Below, piece by piece: positions 1 to 13,600 of a DNA stretch of 64,000 bases (within the stretch, counting starts at the first letter, position 1; each line of letters opens with the position of its first letter). The translations under genes were made by a program, and so were the position numbers. The notes beneath the pieces were generated by a model. It was not told the origin of the DNA. It did not search any database and saw only the letters and a list, made by a program, of their open reading frames with translations. Source of the DNA: Blastomyces gilchristii SLH14081 (lineage: Eukaryota > Ascomycota > Eurotiomycetes > Onygenales > Ajellomycetaceae); the NCBI RefSeq assembly GCF_000003855.2, contig NW_003101680.1, positions 5,373,510 through 5,437,509 on the forward strand, written 5' to 3'.

Positions 1-585
1 TTTGTAAATCATTGAGCTTGTCTGATATAAGCTAGAATTTCATTGAGAAGAGATAAGAAATAGCAGTCTTTCTTTATCAATCTGTTCAGTTCTTGATAGT
101 TTACACAGAATCAGAGTCTCTTATTTGATTTCTTTGCAAAGAGAATAGAAGCTGTGATGAAAGAGTTACTAATATGTATAAATTCTTTATTCAACAGATT
201 ATTAAGTGTCTTTTGAAGAAGAAGAAGTTTATCTTAAGACATGTTATAAAGAAGACTTTAAAATGATTTGAGATTCTTATTATTCTTCTTTTCTAACTTG
301 ATACTGTGATCTATCTCTGAGTCTTGTAAGAAGAGTAGGTTTGTAACATTATTTTATTAGAAGATATCTAGATATTTATAATATTATTAAGAAAGTTTTG
401 TATGAGAGTCTGTTATTGTAATATAAGATAACTTTTCTAGAGCTTTTTTAATATCAGTCAGACTGATAGAGTAGATTGTCACATAATTCTGCTATCAGTA
501 ATCTTATCAGTGATCTTGTTAATAACTTCTTATTCAAAGCATTTTATAAGTGTTGACAGAGATCTATGTCAGATTCATAGTCTTG
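1..585 (-). mobile_element. Gypsy fragment, reverse transcriptase region
   Basis: Read on the minus strand, this stretch matches about 6176-6745 of the intact Gypsy element at 4075-9654 almost collinearly. The match covers the protease-to-RT linker and the start of the reverse transcriptase. It is AT-rich and full of stops, and the differences from the other copy are mainly C/T and G/A, as RIP leaves. It runs off the left edge of the window and breaks abruptly near 585. It lies in the same orientation as the Gypsy piece at 14761-16016, so both may belong to one copy later split by the LINE; the Gypsy interval 4840-6176 would then be missing. Confidence 0.85.
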
Positions 586-895
586 CCAGAGACCGCTTCA
601 CCACGAACTCGCTCAATTTTTCGAATAAGAACCCGCCGATAGATCCATTGAAAAGCTCTCGATCATATGAGCATTCTGACCCCATCGCTGACTGCATACC
701 CCGTGTGGTGGTGGAGTTATCCAGCCAAATATGAACCAGATGTTGTTTGAAACTTCCGTGTGGGATTATTCCTCATTCATCTCTATCACACCACAACCCC
801 GGGCCAAATTGTCATACAAATTGTAAGATGAAGAGACCTAGTCATATGTATCAATCTTCTTGATTTTGAAAGATTCTCAATCTATAATTGTGAAG
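586..895. other. GC-richer unassigned patch in AT-rich block
   Basis: About 590-820 keeps CpG sites and balanced base composition, in contrast to the AT-rich sequence on both sides. An open stretch over 510-734 crosses the Gypsy junction and matches no family I know. It may be host sequence caught between insertions or a low-copy element that escaped RIP. No gene can be supported. Confidence 0.4.
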
Positions 896-1221
896 ATATC
901 TGAGAAGCAATCTCTGTGAAAACCCTGTTCATCTTTAATATTTCAAAACATTAACATCAAGTTTCACCCTCATATCATTCTTCTCAATCTGGCTCATCTC
1001 TGATAGAAAAATACAAAAAGATATCTTGATAATAATATCAAGTATATAATTAACAGACATATCTGAAGTGCAATCTCTGTGAATACTCTGTCTGTCTTCA
1101 GTGTATTTAGACATCAATATTAAGTCTCATTCTTGTATCACCTCTCTCAATCTGGCTCATCTCTGACAGAATAATACAAAAAGATATCTTGATAACAGTA
1201 TTTAATACATAATCAGCAGAC
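896..1221. repeat. Tandem duplication, 163-bp unit, two copies
   Basis: Units 896-1058 and 1059-1221 have equal length and align end to end. Shared blocks include 'caatctctgtgaa', 'tctcaatctggctcatctct' and 'aaaaagatatcttgataa'. Differences are mostly transitions. It lies upstream of LINE ORF1 and might be part of a 5' UTR, but the LINE 5' end is not defined. Confidence 0.85.
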
Positions 1222-2150
1222 AATGAGTTAACAGAATGAGTCAACAGTATATCAACAACTATAAAATCAGTACATCTTAAGATCTGACTGAGCCTTTGAT
1301 CCCTGCACAGTGAGATATATTAAATCTAGTTTTAATATCTCAATATTCAATAGATTCTGTAGGAAATTGAGAACAGCAACACTAGATTTCTATTGAATTT
1401 GAGAATTAACTTTATATTGATATAATCATTGACAAAGTCTTCTATTTTAAGATCTAAATAATCAGTTTCTCTACATCTCACTGACAATATTTACATTATT
1501 ATATAGAAACAGGCTTATATTCTCTATAATATCAAGACTCTGAAGAGAGAAAGTCTTGATAGAGAGTATATAGTAGTACATATCTTAGCAGTTTCTATCT
1601 CATTCTTCTGCAGCAGTTAATGTAAAAAAAAAGATCTTAGAAATAGTTTTTTACTTCTCTTGAAAAAGTAAGATGTTTTTCTCTGAGTTTTACACAATAT
1701 TCTTACAAAGAATTAACAATAGAGTTGTTTTCTATCATAATTTCATATTCTTTTAAGTAAGAATTACTTTTTCAGTGGCTGAAGAGCTTTTATTAATACT
1801 TAATTCTTTTTTACACTCTTTATTAACTGATTTGAGTTGTATACTTATTGTGTGAGAAGAATTGAATAATTTAGAATAAAATTGAATAGTTTTAATCAAT
1901 TTCTCTGTAAAAAATTGATTTTATTTGTTATTAGTTTTTCTCTCAAAAACTGTCATATTATCTGATTTATTATTAATTGATATCATACTTTTTCTCACTG
2001 TATTTCAAGAAAGAGATTGTGAAGATTTTATTGATTTATCTTAAAAATCAATTTTAGTTTATTAGATTCTCTTCAAAAATCTAACCTAGTTACTGAACTA
2101 GTGTGAAAAAAATCAGGTTTTTTATACACAAAAGTCTTTTATTCTTCTTT
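1222..2150. other. AT-rich sequence, no gene seen
   Basis: Very AT-rich DNA with no open frame of note and no similarity that I recognise. It leads into the 53-bp repeats and ORF1 of the LINE, so it is most simply the LINE 5' UTR or an older decayed element. Confidence 0.4.
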
Positions 2151-2290
2151 TGAAACAGTCTGACTAACTTTTCAATTGAAAACAGATTTAGAAATCTCTT
2201 AATTGAAACAGTCTGATCAACTTTTCAATTCAAAAGAGTTTAATAAATATCTCAATTGAAACAGTCTGATTAACTTTTTATTAAGTGAGA
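2151..2290. repeat. 53-bp tandem repeat upstream of LINE ORF1
   Basis: The word 'tgaaacagtctga' recurs at 2151, 2204 and 2257, giving a 53-bp period with two full copies and a partial third. Each unit contains the inverted pair ttcaattgaa or a close variant. It lies just before LINE ORF1, where some LINEs carry tandem promoter monomers; that role is only a guess here. Confidence 0.75.
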
Positions 2291-3910
2291 ACAATGAGTT
2301 TAAAAATACACTCAGTTGATATGGAAAAAGATGCTTTCTTAAATACTATTTCTGAGATTGAAATTCTGAAGAAAAGAAAGAAAGAAAAAATAGAGAAATA
2401 ACAAGTTCTTAAAATATAGAAACTTGAAAAAGTAAGCAAGATTCTTGAAAAGTAGTATCTGAGTGAGATGAATAAAGAAGTTCTGTTAATTCTTCATACT
2501 CAGACTAGACAACTACAGAAGATGATCAAGTTTAAACTTAGAATTTCAAACACAGTTCAAAAAACAGTGAAAATTCCTAGTATAATCACTGACTCTTTAT
2601 CTTACTCTTCTTCTTTTTCTACTTCTTCTTCTTCTTCTTTAAATCAGAAGAAAACATATGCTCAAGCAGCTAAATCTACTATCTCTAAATCTGCTATCTC
2701 TAAATCTGCTGTCTCAAAACCTGCTCAAAATTCTGAGAAAACTGAGAAGAATACTACTCATACTTCTATTTATAGAAAAGTGAAGAAAAAAATATAAAAA
2801 GAGAAAAACATTCAAATCTCCAGAAATAGAAGACTTATTCTCAAAATCTCAAATCAGAACATCTTACAGAGAAACAAGCTAAACTTAAATCTTATTTTCA
2901 GAATTAGAAATGAAATTAATCAGCAGTTCTTTTCTCAGTTAATGACTGATATTGAAATTCAAAAATAAGTTATAGCTTCAATTAAGTCATTCTTCTTTAA
3001 AAACTTCATTATTCTGACTACCATGTCTGAATTCAGTGCAGAATTTCTTATTCAGAATGAGAATCTCTGAAAATCATCAGTAGAATCTTTGCTAAACATA
3101 ATAATTCTATCTGAGAGAGATGAAAAGTGAGACAAATTCATTCTTTATAATATTTCAGTTGAAATTTTTGACTGTGAAGAAGAAATACTACTTCTCAAAA
3201 ATAAATTAGAAGAATACAACTCTATTCAACTGAGAAAAAAGCCTGTATAATTAAATTCAATTGAGTTCAGACAAAGCAGAAGAAATGTCTCTGTTCTAGT
3301 ATATATAAAGACACTTGAACAGTCAAAGATCTCTGAAGTAAGAGTAGCAGATTTGAAAATAAGAAGTCATAAATACAAATACTTAAGAATGAATCTCAAA
3401 GCTCAAACACAGTGTTCAAACTGTTAAAGATATGAACACTTTGTAATCTCTTATTTTAGAGACTCAAAATGTGCATTCTGTGCTAGAGATCACAAAACTA
3501 GTGAGTATAAATGTAAAACATGCTTAAAAAGAGATGAAATATGTTAATACACTCTGCTTAAATGCTCTAATTGCAAAGAAAAACATGTATCTAACTCAAA
3601 AGAATGTATATTTACTTCAAGAACTCAAAAGAACTGAAGAAAACATGAAGCTCAAAGTTAATCTAGAACTGAAGAGAATAGTCAAGTCAGTAAATCTTTA
3701 ACTGCAAGTTTAAAAAGAAGAAACTCTTAACTATTAAAATCATCAATCTTCAATTCTTCAGCTAAATGTAAACAGAATTTGAATTCTCAAACTTCTATTA
3801 AGATTAGAGAATTGAGAAATGACTCTGATAATAAACTAGATATAATGCAAGCAGTTGAGATTCCTACTTTTCAAAATAGTTATAATCTACTATCTGATGA
3901 TAGTGATTAG
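2291..3910 (+). pseudogene. LINE ORF1 (gag-like, zinc knuckles), decayed
   Basis: The longest uninterrupted piece is 2468-2797, a Ser-rich segment followed by a Tyr-Ala-Gln-Ala-Ala-Lys stretch typical before the nucleic-acid-binding part of Tad ORF1 proteins. Around 3410-3610 the frame shows successive cysteine/histidine clusters (CSNC, CAFC, CKTC, CSNC with spaced H and C), which are zinc knuckles that would bind element RNA. In-frame stops from RIP interrupt it repeatedly. The start is not fixed. It precedes ORF2 in the usual order. Confidence 0.8.
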
Positions 3911-4074
3911 ATTCTACTCTATCTCTACTCTCTTTTAGTATGAATATACAACAAAAACAATAAAAAAAGTTTAAAAACTCTTCAAAAATCACATTTATTT
4001 AAAATAATGTGAATAGAAACTCAAATTGCATTTATTCTTGTCTTCAAATTGCATTTGAACAAAAAGTTGATTTT

Positions 4075-4346
4075 TGTGACGGGCTGCGCCCGATTAATTA
4101 TACAGACTATTTCATTACACTTCATAGATCCCGCCGAAAGCTCTGATCCTTGATCGCTGATCCTCAGCTGAAAAACCCATGAAATTCCTGTTCTTCTGCC
4201 TCAAAGCTTCACTGTGTACATGTATAAATATTCACTTCAATCACTGATTTCCACACTTTCTCTTTCTTTTCTTCTCTAATGTTTTTCACTTTGTTTTATA
4301 AGACCTATAAATATTATACTGATCTATTCAGTGTAGACCTCTTACA
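4075..4346 (+). repeat. Gypsy 5' LTR
   Basis: 272 bp, TG...CA ends. It aligns along its whole length with 9383-9654 and, reversed, with 15741-16016. The first 25 bases keep CpG sites while the rest is more AT-rich. The terminal words 'tctattcagtgtag' and 'cttaca' recur in the other copies. Confidence 0.95.
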
Positions 4347-7300
4347 CTTGAAAAATGTTCATTGTCTTCTTATTAAGAACAATTACTCATTGAGATATCT
4401 GAATGTATAACAATGTGTAAGAAATAGAGAAATAAACAAATAGTGAAGTGAACACTGAGTTCTTAGATAGAAGCTTACTCATCAGTCACTCTGGCCCTGC
4501 AACAAGATCTTACAAAGAGAATAAGATCTTATAAAGAGAATGTCAGTGAAAAGACCTGAGAGTTCTGACACAGATGTATGAGATATTCATATGATTACAC
4601 ACATTCAATGAATGATACAGTCATGTCTACTGATAATATGAAAGAACTCTTAAACACGAGCATAGATGCAGTGCCACAGTGACTCTGAGTAATGTTGAAA
4701 TTACAACAGTAACAGATAGCTGATATGTATGTGACTCAACAATGTCAATATAAAGAGATTCAATGATTGTCTCAACAAGAAATCTCTTCACAGATAATTT
4801 CAACACTGACAGAATTGAATATGAATATAATATAAACACTGAAGAAATGCTTAGATGCTTCTGTATATTTCAATACTTCTGATCTCACTCTCTACTCATT
4901 ATGAAGATTGGAAATGCTTGTGAAACTAAGTGTAGATGAAGATGTCATCAGTTCACTAATCAATCAAGATTGATATATCAATGAATGATTGAAGAATTGT
5001 GTAAAACAGAAGTTTTATTCATGAATAAAAGCATGTGAATCAGTGTTATGAACATCTGACAATATCATCAAATATCTTGATATTCTGTTCTGAGACACTG
5101 TTATGCAATAGAAAGTATTAGATTAATTATAGAGTATCTAACAGAGAAACACTTTTCTCACAACATTCATCTCTGACTTTAACACCAAGATTCTAGAAGC
5201 AGGTGATCAATCTTGAAAGGATTGAATGAAGATTAGTATACTTAAGAAGACATTAACTTTTGAACTCTTACAGGCTCTTTTAAGTGTAGACAAATACCAG
5301 ACTTATGAAGATTTCTGCATACAACTCTGAACATTGAATGATTATCTTATCAAGCTCAAGAGTATACAGAACAGTGACAGAAGATGTTACATCTCAGTTA
5401 CTTATACATCTGTGCTGAGAAATAACAACAATGATGCAGATGCCATGAACTGAGTAGACTCAAATATCTATATATAAGCAAGGGTCTTCACTGTCTGAAC
5501 AGGCTTCTGAGTTTCTGAGATCACTTCTGAAGAAGTCATTAATTAATATCAATAAGAAGTGTGCATCAACTGTAACTAATCAGAACATATTACTTTCAAC
5601 TGTTAATCAGTCTATGTGCCTTCTCACTCAAAGAATGAATCAGTGCCTGTCCATGTCAACCACATTGCATTAGAGAAAGATTCAGAAGATAACTATAAGA
5701 ATGTCTCAATGAAACAGAGAAAAGATTAGCTTCTGTTCAAATTTATAAACAGAAGCTTGAAGAGATTGAATGACAACAATTTGAAGAGAAAATGACAATG
5801 AATATAATTCTTGTATCTACTGTGATTGATGATATGTATAATATGAAAGCTATGATAGACAGCAGTCTATGCTATTATACAATGATTAAATCTTCAGTTG
5901 TAAGATATTATAATTTTCAGTGTATTCTCTTATCAAAATCCTGACTTCTTGCAGAATTTGATGACCTGAAAGACATTTGTATTCATTACATGATGAAGTT
6001 AAACATAGATATCAGAGAATATCAACATGAAGATGTCTATACATATAAAGTTAATAATCTTAATTATAATCTTATATTAGAACTTGTTTAACTATCTGAA
6101 GAAGGCATCTTATTAAATACTTGAAACAGAAGCTTAATTTTCCCTAACAATGATAGAGTCTATGAAGATGATATTTACAAGACTATGAATCTGACACAGA
6201 TCTCTGTCAATACCTATGAAATGCTCTGAAAAAGAAGTCATTAAAAAGATCATTGATAGCAGAATTATGTAACAATCTATTCCATCAGTCTGACTGATAT
6301 CAAGAAAGCTCTAGAGAAGTTATTCTGTACTGCAATAACAGATTCTCATACAAAACTCTTTTAATAATATCATAAATATCTAGATGTCTTTCAATAAGAT
6401 AACATTACAAATATACCTCTCTTACAAGGCTCAGAAGTGAATCACAGTATCAAGTTAGAAAAGAAGAATGATAAGAATTTCAAGTTATTATAAGACTCTC
6501 TTTATAATATATCTTGAGATGAACTTCTTCTTCTTCAGAAGACACTCAATGATCTGTTGAATAAGAGATTTATATATATTAGTAACTCTTTTGCTGCAGC
6601 TTCTATTCTTTTTGCAAAGAAATCAGATAAAGAACTTCAATTCTGTGTAAACTATCAAGAATTGAACAGATTAATCAAGAAGAACTGCTATTCTTTATCT
6701 CTTATCAATGAAACTCTAGCTTGTATCAGACAAGCTCAATGATTTACAAAACTAGATATTATTATCATATTTCATAAAATTCATATCACTGAAGAAGATG
6801 AATGACTTACAGCATTCTGAACATATTATAATCTCTTTGAATGAATAGTTACACTCTTTGAACTGATTAATACTCTCAGTACATTTCAGAAGTATATTAA
6901 CTGAGCACTTCAGAATTTTCTTGATGAATTTATATCTGTATATCTCAATCATATTCTTATCTTCACTGATAAGTTCAGAAAAGAATATCAAGAACCTATA
7001 TAGAGAATATTATAATAATTACAAGAAGCAGAACTATCAATAAATTTTGACATGTATGATTTTGAAGTCAAGAGCATCAAATATCTAGATTTTATCATAG
7101 AAGCTGATAAAGAAATTTAAATGAATTCTGAAAAAGTCTTCATCATTCTTGCATGAGAAGTTTCATATACTGTGAAAGATATATAAAGGTTCATTGAATT
7201 TGCTAACTTCTATCAGCAATTTATATAAAACTTCTCAGATATCATGAGATCACTTACAGAACTTATTAAGAAGAACTCAGTATTTCAGTGATCAGTAGAT

Positions 7301-9382
7301 ACTGAAGCTGCATTTATACAGATGAAGAAGATGTTCATTAACATCTCTCTGCTAATAACATTTAATCTCAATTATAAAACAGTTGTTGAAGCTGACTTCT
7401 CTGACTATATTACAGAGAAAGCTATATTACAATATAATGATGAAGATATCTTACAATTATGCATCTTTATGTCTAAGAAACTAAGTTCTGCTGAATGCAA
7501 CTATGAGATCTATGATAAGAAACTTCTTACAATTATACACTGTCTAGAAGAATGAGACTCTGAACTCTGAAGTGTCTTCAAATTTGAGATAATCACTGAT
7601 TATAAGAATCTCAAGCATTTCACAATCATCTGTAAGCTTATCAAACAACAGATATAATGATCTGAGCTATTAAGTCATTTTCATTTCACTATACACTATC
7701 ATCTCAGCAGTCAGAACTCAATGACAGATATTCTCTTATGACAAGAGCAGAATATATCATTTAATGTAACAGATATGTGTTGAATGAATCAAGAACATCA
7801 GCTCTTGAATCTGAAGATATTAGTTGATCATGATAAGACTACTCATGACACTATACATACTTCACTGATCAGAACATCTCCTGAATCTACACTAAATGAA
7901 TTGTGATATACAACAGCTCAAACTGATGAACTTCTCTAAGCACTCACTGAAGCAGTATATCAAGAAGCACTCTGATTCTCTTCAGAACTATGTATAAGAA
8001 CTGACATCTTAAAATACTCAATTGATGATAATAACACTCTGCAATTCTGTGAATGATACTGAATCTCTCACTCTGAACTCTTACACACTCAGATAATACA
8101 AGAGATGTATGATTCTTATATAATCAGTCATTCAGGTTGTGAACAACTGTATTAAATAATCTCTTAAGAGTTTTACTGATCTGAGATATTAAACAGCATC
8201 AGATATTTTATTTGAAACTGCAACTATTGTTCTTTCATCATCTTGTAAAAGAATTATAGAAAAGACCTGCTGAAATTACTTAATATCTCTGATAGAACCT
8301 GATGAGATGTGATAATTGACTTCACTGTTGATCTCTCTGAGAGCAAGAATTGTAGAAATGTTCTAATCATTGTGAACTGATTGAGCTAAGATATAATATT
8401 GAAATCATATAATAAGATGAATACTGAACAAGTTACTGAAGCTTTTCTACAGAGTCTGTTCTATCAGATATATGAATTACTGAGATCTATAGTATCAGAT
8501 CAGAGCTATTAATTCATGAGCACTCTCTGAACAAGAATCTGTCAAGTTCTTAATATTATATACTGTTTATCAACTGTCTATCACTCTGAGACTGATGATA
8601 TATCAGAACAGACAATTCAGACTATAAAGAATTATCTTTATAAGTTCTGTAATTACTTATAAGATAATTGATATAATCTTCTTATACACACTAAAGTTGT
8701 TATCAATGACTGAGATACTGTTTCAACAGGTGTAAGCTTGTTCTTCCTCACACACAGATATCACATGAAGATATTGAATCTTCTAGAGATTACATATTTC
8801 ACACTGAATTCTCACAGTCTGATTCAGATCACTGATAATATAGTAATGAAGCTCTGAGACATCTGTAATTGAGCAGAAGCCTTCATAGCAAGTGCTAAAC
8901 AGAATTAAGAAGATTAAACTAATGTTCAGTGAGATCTCACTGAGTAATATGAGATAGAAGATCTGATGTGATTGAATCTTAAGAATATACAAATCACACA
9001 CTTATCTCATACACTGAATTATCATTATATTAAATATAAAGTGATAGAAGTTCTAGACAGTCATAATTACTGTCTTGACACATTATCAGAGATTCACAAT
9101 GTCTTTCATACAAGCTTACTCTGCTGTGCTGTCATCAATCTGTTCCCTTCTCAACTGACTTTCAATTGACAGTCATCAGAGATCATAGAAGAAGACAATG
9201 AACTTGAGTGAGAGATTGAAGATATTCTCAATAAGAGATCTCACAGTCGCAGACAACAATATCTTGTGAAATGAGTCAGCTATAATTGTCTGACCTGGAC
9301 CTCAAGCTCTGCATTATCTGAAACAGTGACTCTTGACTGATGAGAACTACATACAACCTTATCTCTGAAAAGAGAAGGTTAA
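4347..9382 (+). pseudogene. Gypsy gag-pol with chromodomain, RIP-inactivated
   Basis: A CX2CX4HX4C zinc knuckle (TGA inside) lies near 5550-5600. The protease active site survives as a MIDSS-like motif near 5850. RT spans about 6280-7250 and RNase H about 7320-7760. The integrase zinc finger begins near 8125 and its catalytic core near 8310 (DFTVDLSESKNCRNV). A chromodomain-like tail (KRSHSRRQQYLVK, then VSYNCLTW) lies at about 9225-9300. Open pieces remain at 6557-6742 and 7322-7555, but TGA, TAA and TAG codons interrupt all domains. A purine-rich tract at 9366-9379 just before the 3' LTR could be the plus-strand primer. Confidence 0.9.
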
Positions 9383-9654
9383 TGTGACAGGCTGTGCCTG
9401 ATCAATTATATAGACTATTTCATTACACTTCATAGATTCTGTCAAAAGCTCTGATTCTCAGTCGCTGATTCTCAGCTGAAAAACTCATGAAATTCCTGTT
9501 CTTTCACCCCGAAGCTTCACTGCATACACATATAAATATTCACTTCAATTGCTGATTCTCACACTTCCTCTTTCTTTCCTTTTCTAACATTTTTCACTTT
9601 GTTATATAAGATCTATAAATATTATACCGATCTATTCAGCGTAGGCCTTTTACA
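9383..9654 (+). repeat. Gypsy 3' LTR
   Basis: 272 bp, same length and ends as the 5' LTR. Differences between the two are nearly all transitions. It is followed directly by the ATTTT duplication, after which the LINE endonuclease frame resumes. Confidence 0.95.
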
Positions 9655-10170
9655 ATTTTATACTGATTCAGGAACTTAATTTTAATGCTGAGTAAAAATA
9701 CATTATTTCTCATTTAAGCTACTACTGCTTTCTATCTCAAAAGTCTGAGATAAAGTCAAGAGTAGTGATCTATGAAAGAAAGAGATCAAGATATTAATTT
9801 AATCTAAGATTTAATATCATGTCTGACCCTGATATTCTGGTGAGTAATATTATAGATAAAGAGAATGAGTTTAATACTATACAGCTTATAAATATCTATA
9901 ATGAAAAGTTATTGAAGAAAAATAACAATATCTGAACAATTAATAGAGAATTTCTGAACATAACTTCACTAAGAAACTCTATAATTATAGAAGATTTCAA
10001 TGCACATTATCTCTGATGAAATTCAGAATGCAAAAGAGCAGTAAGAGCAGATAATCTAGTTGAATGAATCTTTGAGCATTTAATAGATTTAGTTAACAAG
10101 TCTGATCAACAAACATTCTTTGGAAAAGACATGAAACAGAACTCTATTATAGATCTAATCTTCATATCTA

Positions 10171-10672
10171 GACTGGCTGCCGGGATCATGAATTTCATGT
10201 TTGATTCCATTTGGTCTGGTCCCATACATTTCTTGGCGTGAATCCCGCTGGGACTGGCTATCAAAAAAACATGTAAAGTGACTATATATCAGATCTTAAA
10301 ATAGAATCATGACTTGAAAAAAATGAGAAAGTAGTCTCATTTGATCTCATTTAGTTCCATTCTTGGCATAAAGTTACTATTTTTAGACATTTTAAGGTTT
10401 TTTTTAGACTATTTTTAATTTTTTAAAAAGTAACGCTTTTTGATAACACTCAAATGAGATTTAAAGTCATTTAAAGCAATAAAAATAATTTAAATTGAGA
10501 AGTGGAAATCATGGTCTCATTTGGAAAATGTGACAAGAGTAGACAGTAAGTCTCACTGAGACAGTATGAGACTACTATCTAATGTTAAAACCATGTAAGG
10601 GGATCAGTCGAATTGGTAATGAGACTATCAAAAAATCTGGTTCTGGTCCCAGACACGGTCACACGGTCAGTC
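10171..10672 (+). mobile_element. TA-flanked non-autonomous element, copy 1
   Basis: A 502-bp insertion interrupting LINE ORF2, flanked by TA on both sides (10169-10170 and 10673-10674). The ends are weak inverted repeats: the left begins GACTGGCTGCCGGG and the reversed right end begins GACTGACCGTGTG. No coding frame is present. A second, shorter copy lies in opposite orientation at 14921-15348. A TA duplication suggests Tc1/mariner-type mobilisation, but no matching transposase is in the window. Copy 1 contains about 75 extra bases near 10550-10620 that copy 2 lacks. Confidence 0.75.
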
Positions 10673-13600
10673 TATTCATATCACAAAATCTAATGAAAAA
10701 AAGACTTGTAAACTGATTTATTGATTCAAATGAGACATCAGAATCAGATCATAAGATTATTCAATTTGATATTAAACTGAGTGAAAAACAAATGAGTGAA
10801 AATCCTCTTCTCTCTAATCAGTTTAACTTTGAAAAAGCTGATTGAAAAGCAGTTGAAGAAAGCATAAAACTGTTAAAATCTGCAAGACAGAGTAAGTTAT
10901 ATTGAAATTCTGATCAAGATATCTCAAATGAAATGCTTGAGAATAGAGTGAAGCTTATTACATCTATTATTCTAACAAGTATTAGAGATAATATTTCAAA
11001 GAGAAAATCTTCTAAGTATTCAAAATCTTGATAAAATGAGAATATCTCATCTAAAAGAAAAGAATTAGCTACTATTAGAAGAGATTGAAAGAATGATATA
11101 ATATCTGATAAAGAGTTCAAAGCTGTCAGAAATGAATATTTTTTAAATATTAAAAGAGCTAAAACAGACTGCTGAAATAAATTTCTTAAAGAAGTATAAG
11201 AAAAGAAAGTTTTTAAAGCTTTTAACTATACTAAAACAAGAAGTGTAGCAAAACTTTCAGCCTTAGAATATGAGTTTCAGAATGAATTATATACAGTAAA
11301 CTCTTTTGAGAAAAAATGTCAAGCTTTTATGAGAATTCTCTTTCAAAACTCATCAGATTCAGATTCAGAGAAAGAGAATATATCACTTCTCAACTGCATT
11401 GATGAAAATGACTGAGAATGGCCTGATCTTACATAAGATGAATTAGAGTCAGCTATCTTCTCAAGTTCTGTTAAAACTGTCACAGAGTTTAATTCAATTA
11501 ATTACTTGATTATTCAAAATATATATTTCTACTTAAAGAATGAATATTTTAAGCTCTTTTTCAATCTCTTGAAAAATGAATATTATTCTGAATGCTGGAG
11601 AGAAGTCACTGAACTGATTCTTGTAAAATCTAATAAAAAAACTTCAATTTCTAAGTTATATAGAGTAATATCTCTATTAAACTGTCTAGAAAAGATTTTG
11701 AAAAAGATAATAGCTACTCAACTATCTTTTATAAGCTCTATTAATAACTCTCTTTTATTCAGTGAATAAATGAGAGATAGAAAACAATGTTCTGCAATTG
11801 ACACTGTTCTCTCAGTTATTCATAATATTTAAATAATAAAGCATGAAGATCTGATCTCAACTGCAGTTTTTATTGATATAAAAAAAGCATTTGATCATGT
11901 TTTAAAGTCAAAGTTAATTCAGACTTTGAAGATGTTATAACTGTCACTTTCTCTAATAAAATAAGTTAACTGTTTTACATTTAAAAGAATTATACAACTT
12001 TTCTTTAATGAAATGAAATAAGACATCACTGAGATAAAAATAGAAGTACTGTAAGAATCTTCAATCTCACTAATTTTATTTATAATATACACTGCATATC
12101 TATTCAAAGATAGAAATATGAAAATAGTGTGATTTCTGAGTTATATAGATGATATTGATCTAGTCTACAGCTCAAAAACTATCAAAGAGAATTTGAAAGT
12201 AATTGAAAAAGCTGAAAAGAAAATCTTTGTCAGAGTAGATATTAATTAAATTCAATTTAATATGAATAAAACTGAGTTAATTCATTTCTTTTCTAGATTC
12301 AATGAGAAAGAACTATCTCTAACTCTTTTAAATAAAGAGATTAAACCCAGTTTAAATATTAAATAATTAGAAGTATGATTAAACTTCAAGTTGAATTTTA
12401 AATATCATATTCAATAAAGAACTGTCAAGACAGAAAGACTATTAAATAACATTATCAGACTATCAAATACAGAGAGAGATCTATTCTTCCAGACTATGAG
12501 ATAGTTATATATAGTCTGTATTATCTCAGTAGCTGATTATGAAGTTCAAGTTTAATAAAATAATCAAGAAAATTTCACTGAACTCTTTCAAAGTCTATAA
12601 AACAGAGCTTTGAGAAGAATTCTGAAAGCATTTAAATCATCTTCTATTAAAGTAATAAAAATTGAAGCTTCAATTCTCTCTTCTGCTATTAGATTTGAAA
12701 AGACCTGTATAAACTATGCTCTGAGAGTTATAAAGATGAGCTTAAATAATATAATCAGAGAAAGAGTCTCTTCTTCATTTTCATTAATTAACTCTGAAAA
12801 TAAATCAGATTGAAATAGATTTCTTGATTGAAATGAAAATAATTCTTCAAAGAAAATGTCTTCTCAACTGTACAGACTATACTCACTGATTAAAAATCAA
12901 TTTTCTTCTTTAAATATTGAAAAAGTTAATCATGAGAAGTTATCTCTCTGAAGAGAAAAGCTTGAATCTCTTATAAACTTATAAATAAGTGAACTATCTA
13001 AAGAGAAGAAATATAAACAGTATTTGAAGAGAATTTCTACAATTAATATAAAAGACTCTATTCTGATTTATTCAGATAACTTAAAAAACAAGAATTTGAA
13101 TAGATTAGACACAGACATTGCTTATACTGAAAATAATATTAATTTTATCTCAGATTTCTGAAATTTAGACTATGAATCTGAAGTCTTTGACACTGAACTA
13201 TTTATAATAGTGAAAGCTTTTAAACTTATTGAAATAAAATATTATAAAAGAGAAAATAGTTTGAAAGAGATATGAATATTCTCTGATAGTCAAGCTACTT
13301 TAAAAAGACTTAGAAATAGTCAGATTTATAATAATCAAATAAATCTTGAACTGATCTTAAACTATGTTTTAAAAATTTAAAAGAGAAGAATATCAAAGCT
13401 GATAATTCATCTACACTAAGTTTCTACTCATATAAATATTTATAACAATGAATTGACTGATTCAGTAGCTAAAAAAAGATTCAGAACTAAGCAGATCTAT
13501 TCAAAAAATTCTGTTTTAATCTTTTATAAAGAGAAAAATAAAAGAATCTTGTTTAGATAAGTGAAATAAAAGCTGACAGAAACAAAAGAAAAGTATAGAT

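Larger units (their letters stand above)
4070..9659 (+). mobile_element. Complete chromodomain Gypsy element with ATTTT target duplication
   Basis: Two 272-bp LTRs (4075-4346 and 9383-9654), each starting TGTGAC and ending TTACA, bound an internal region of about 5.0 kb. The five bases before the left LTR (4070-4074) and after the right LTR (9655-9659) are both ATTTT, a perfect target duplication. The element sits within the LINE endonuclease reading frame and in the same orientation. Coding order is gag, protease, RT, RNase H, integrase, chromodomain, so it is a chromovirus-type Gypsy. RIP stops show that it is dead. Confidence 0.95.
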
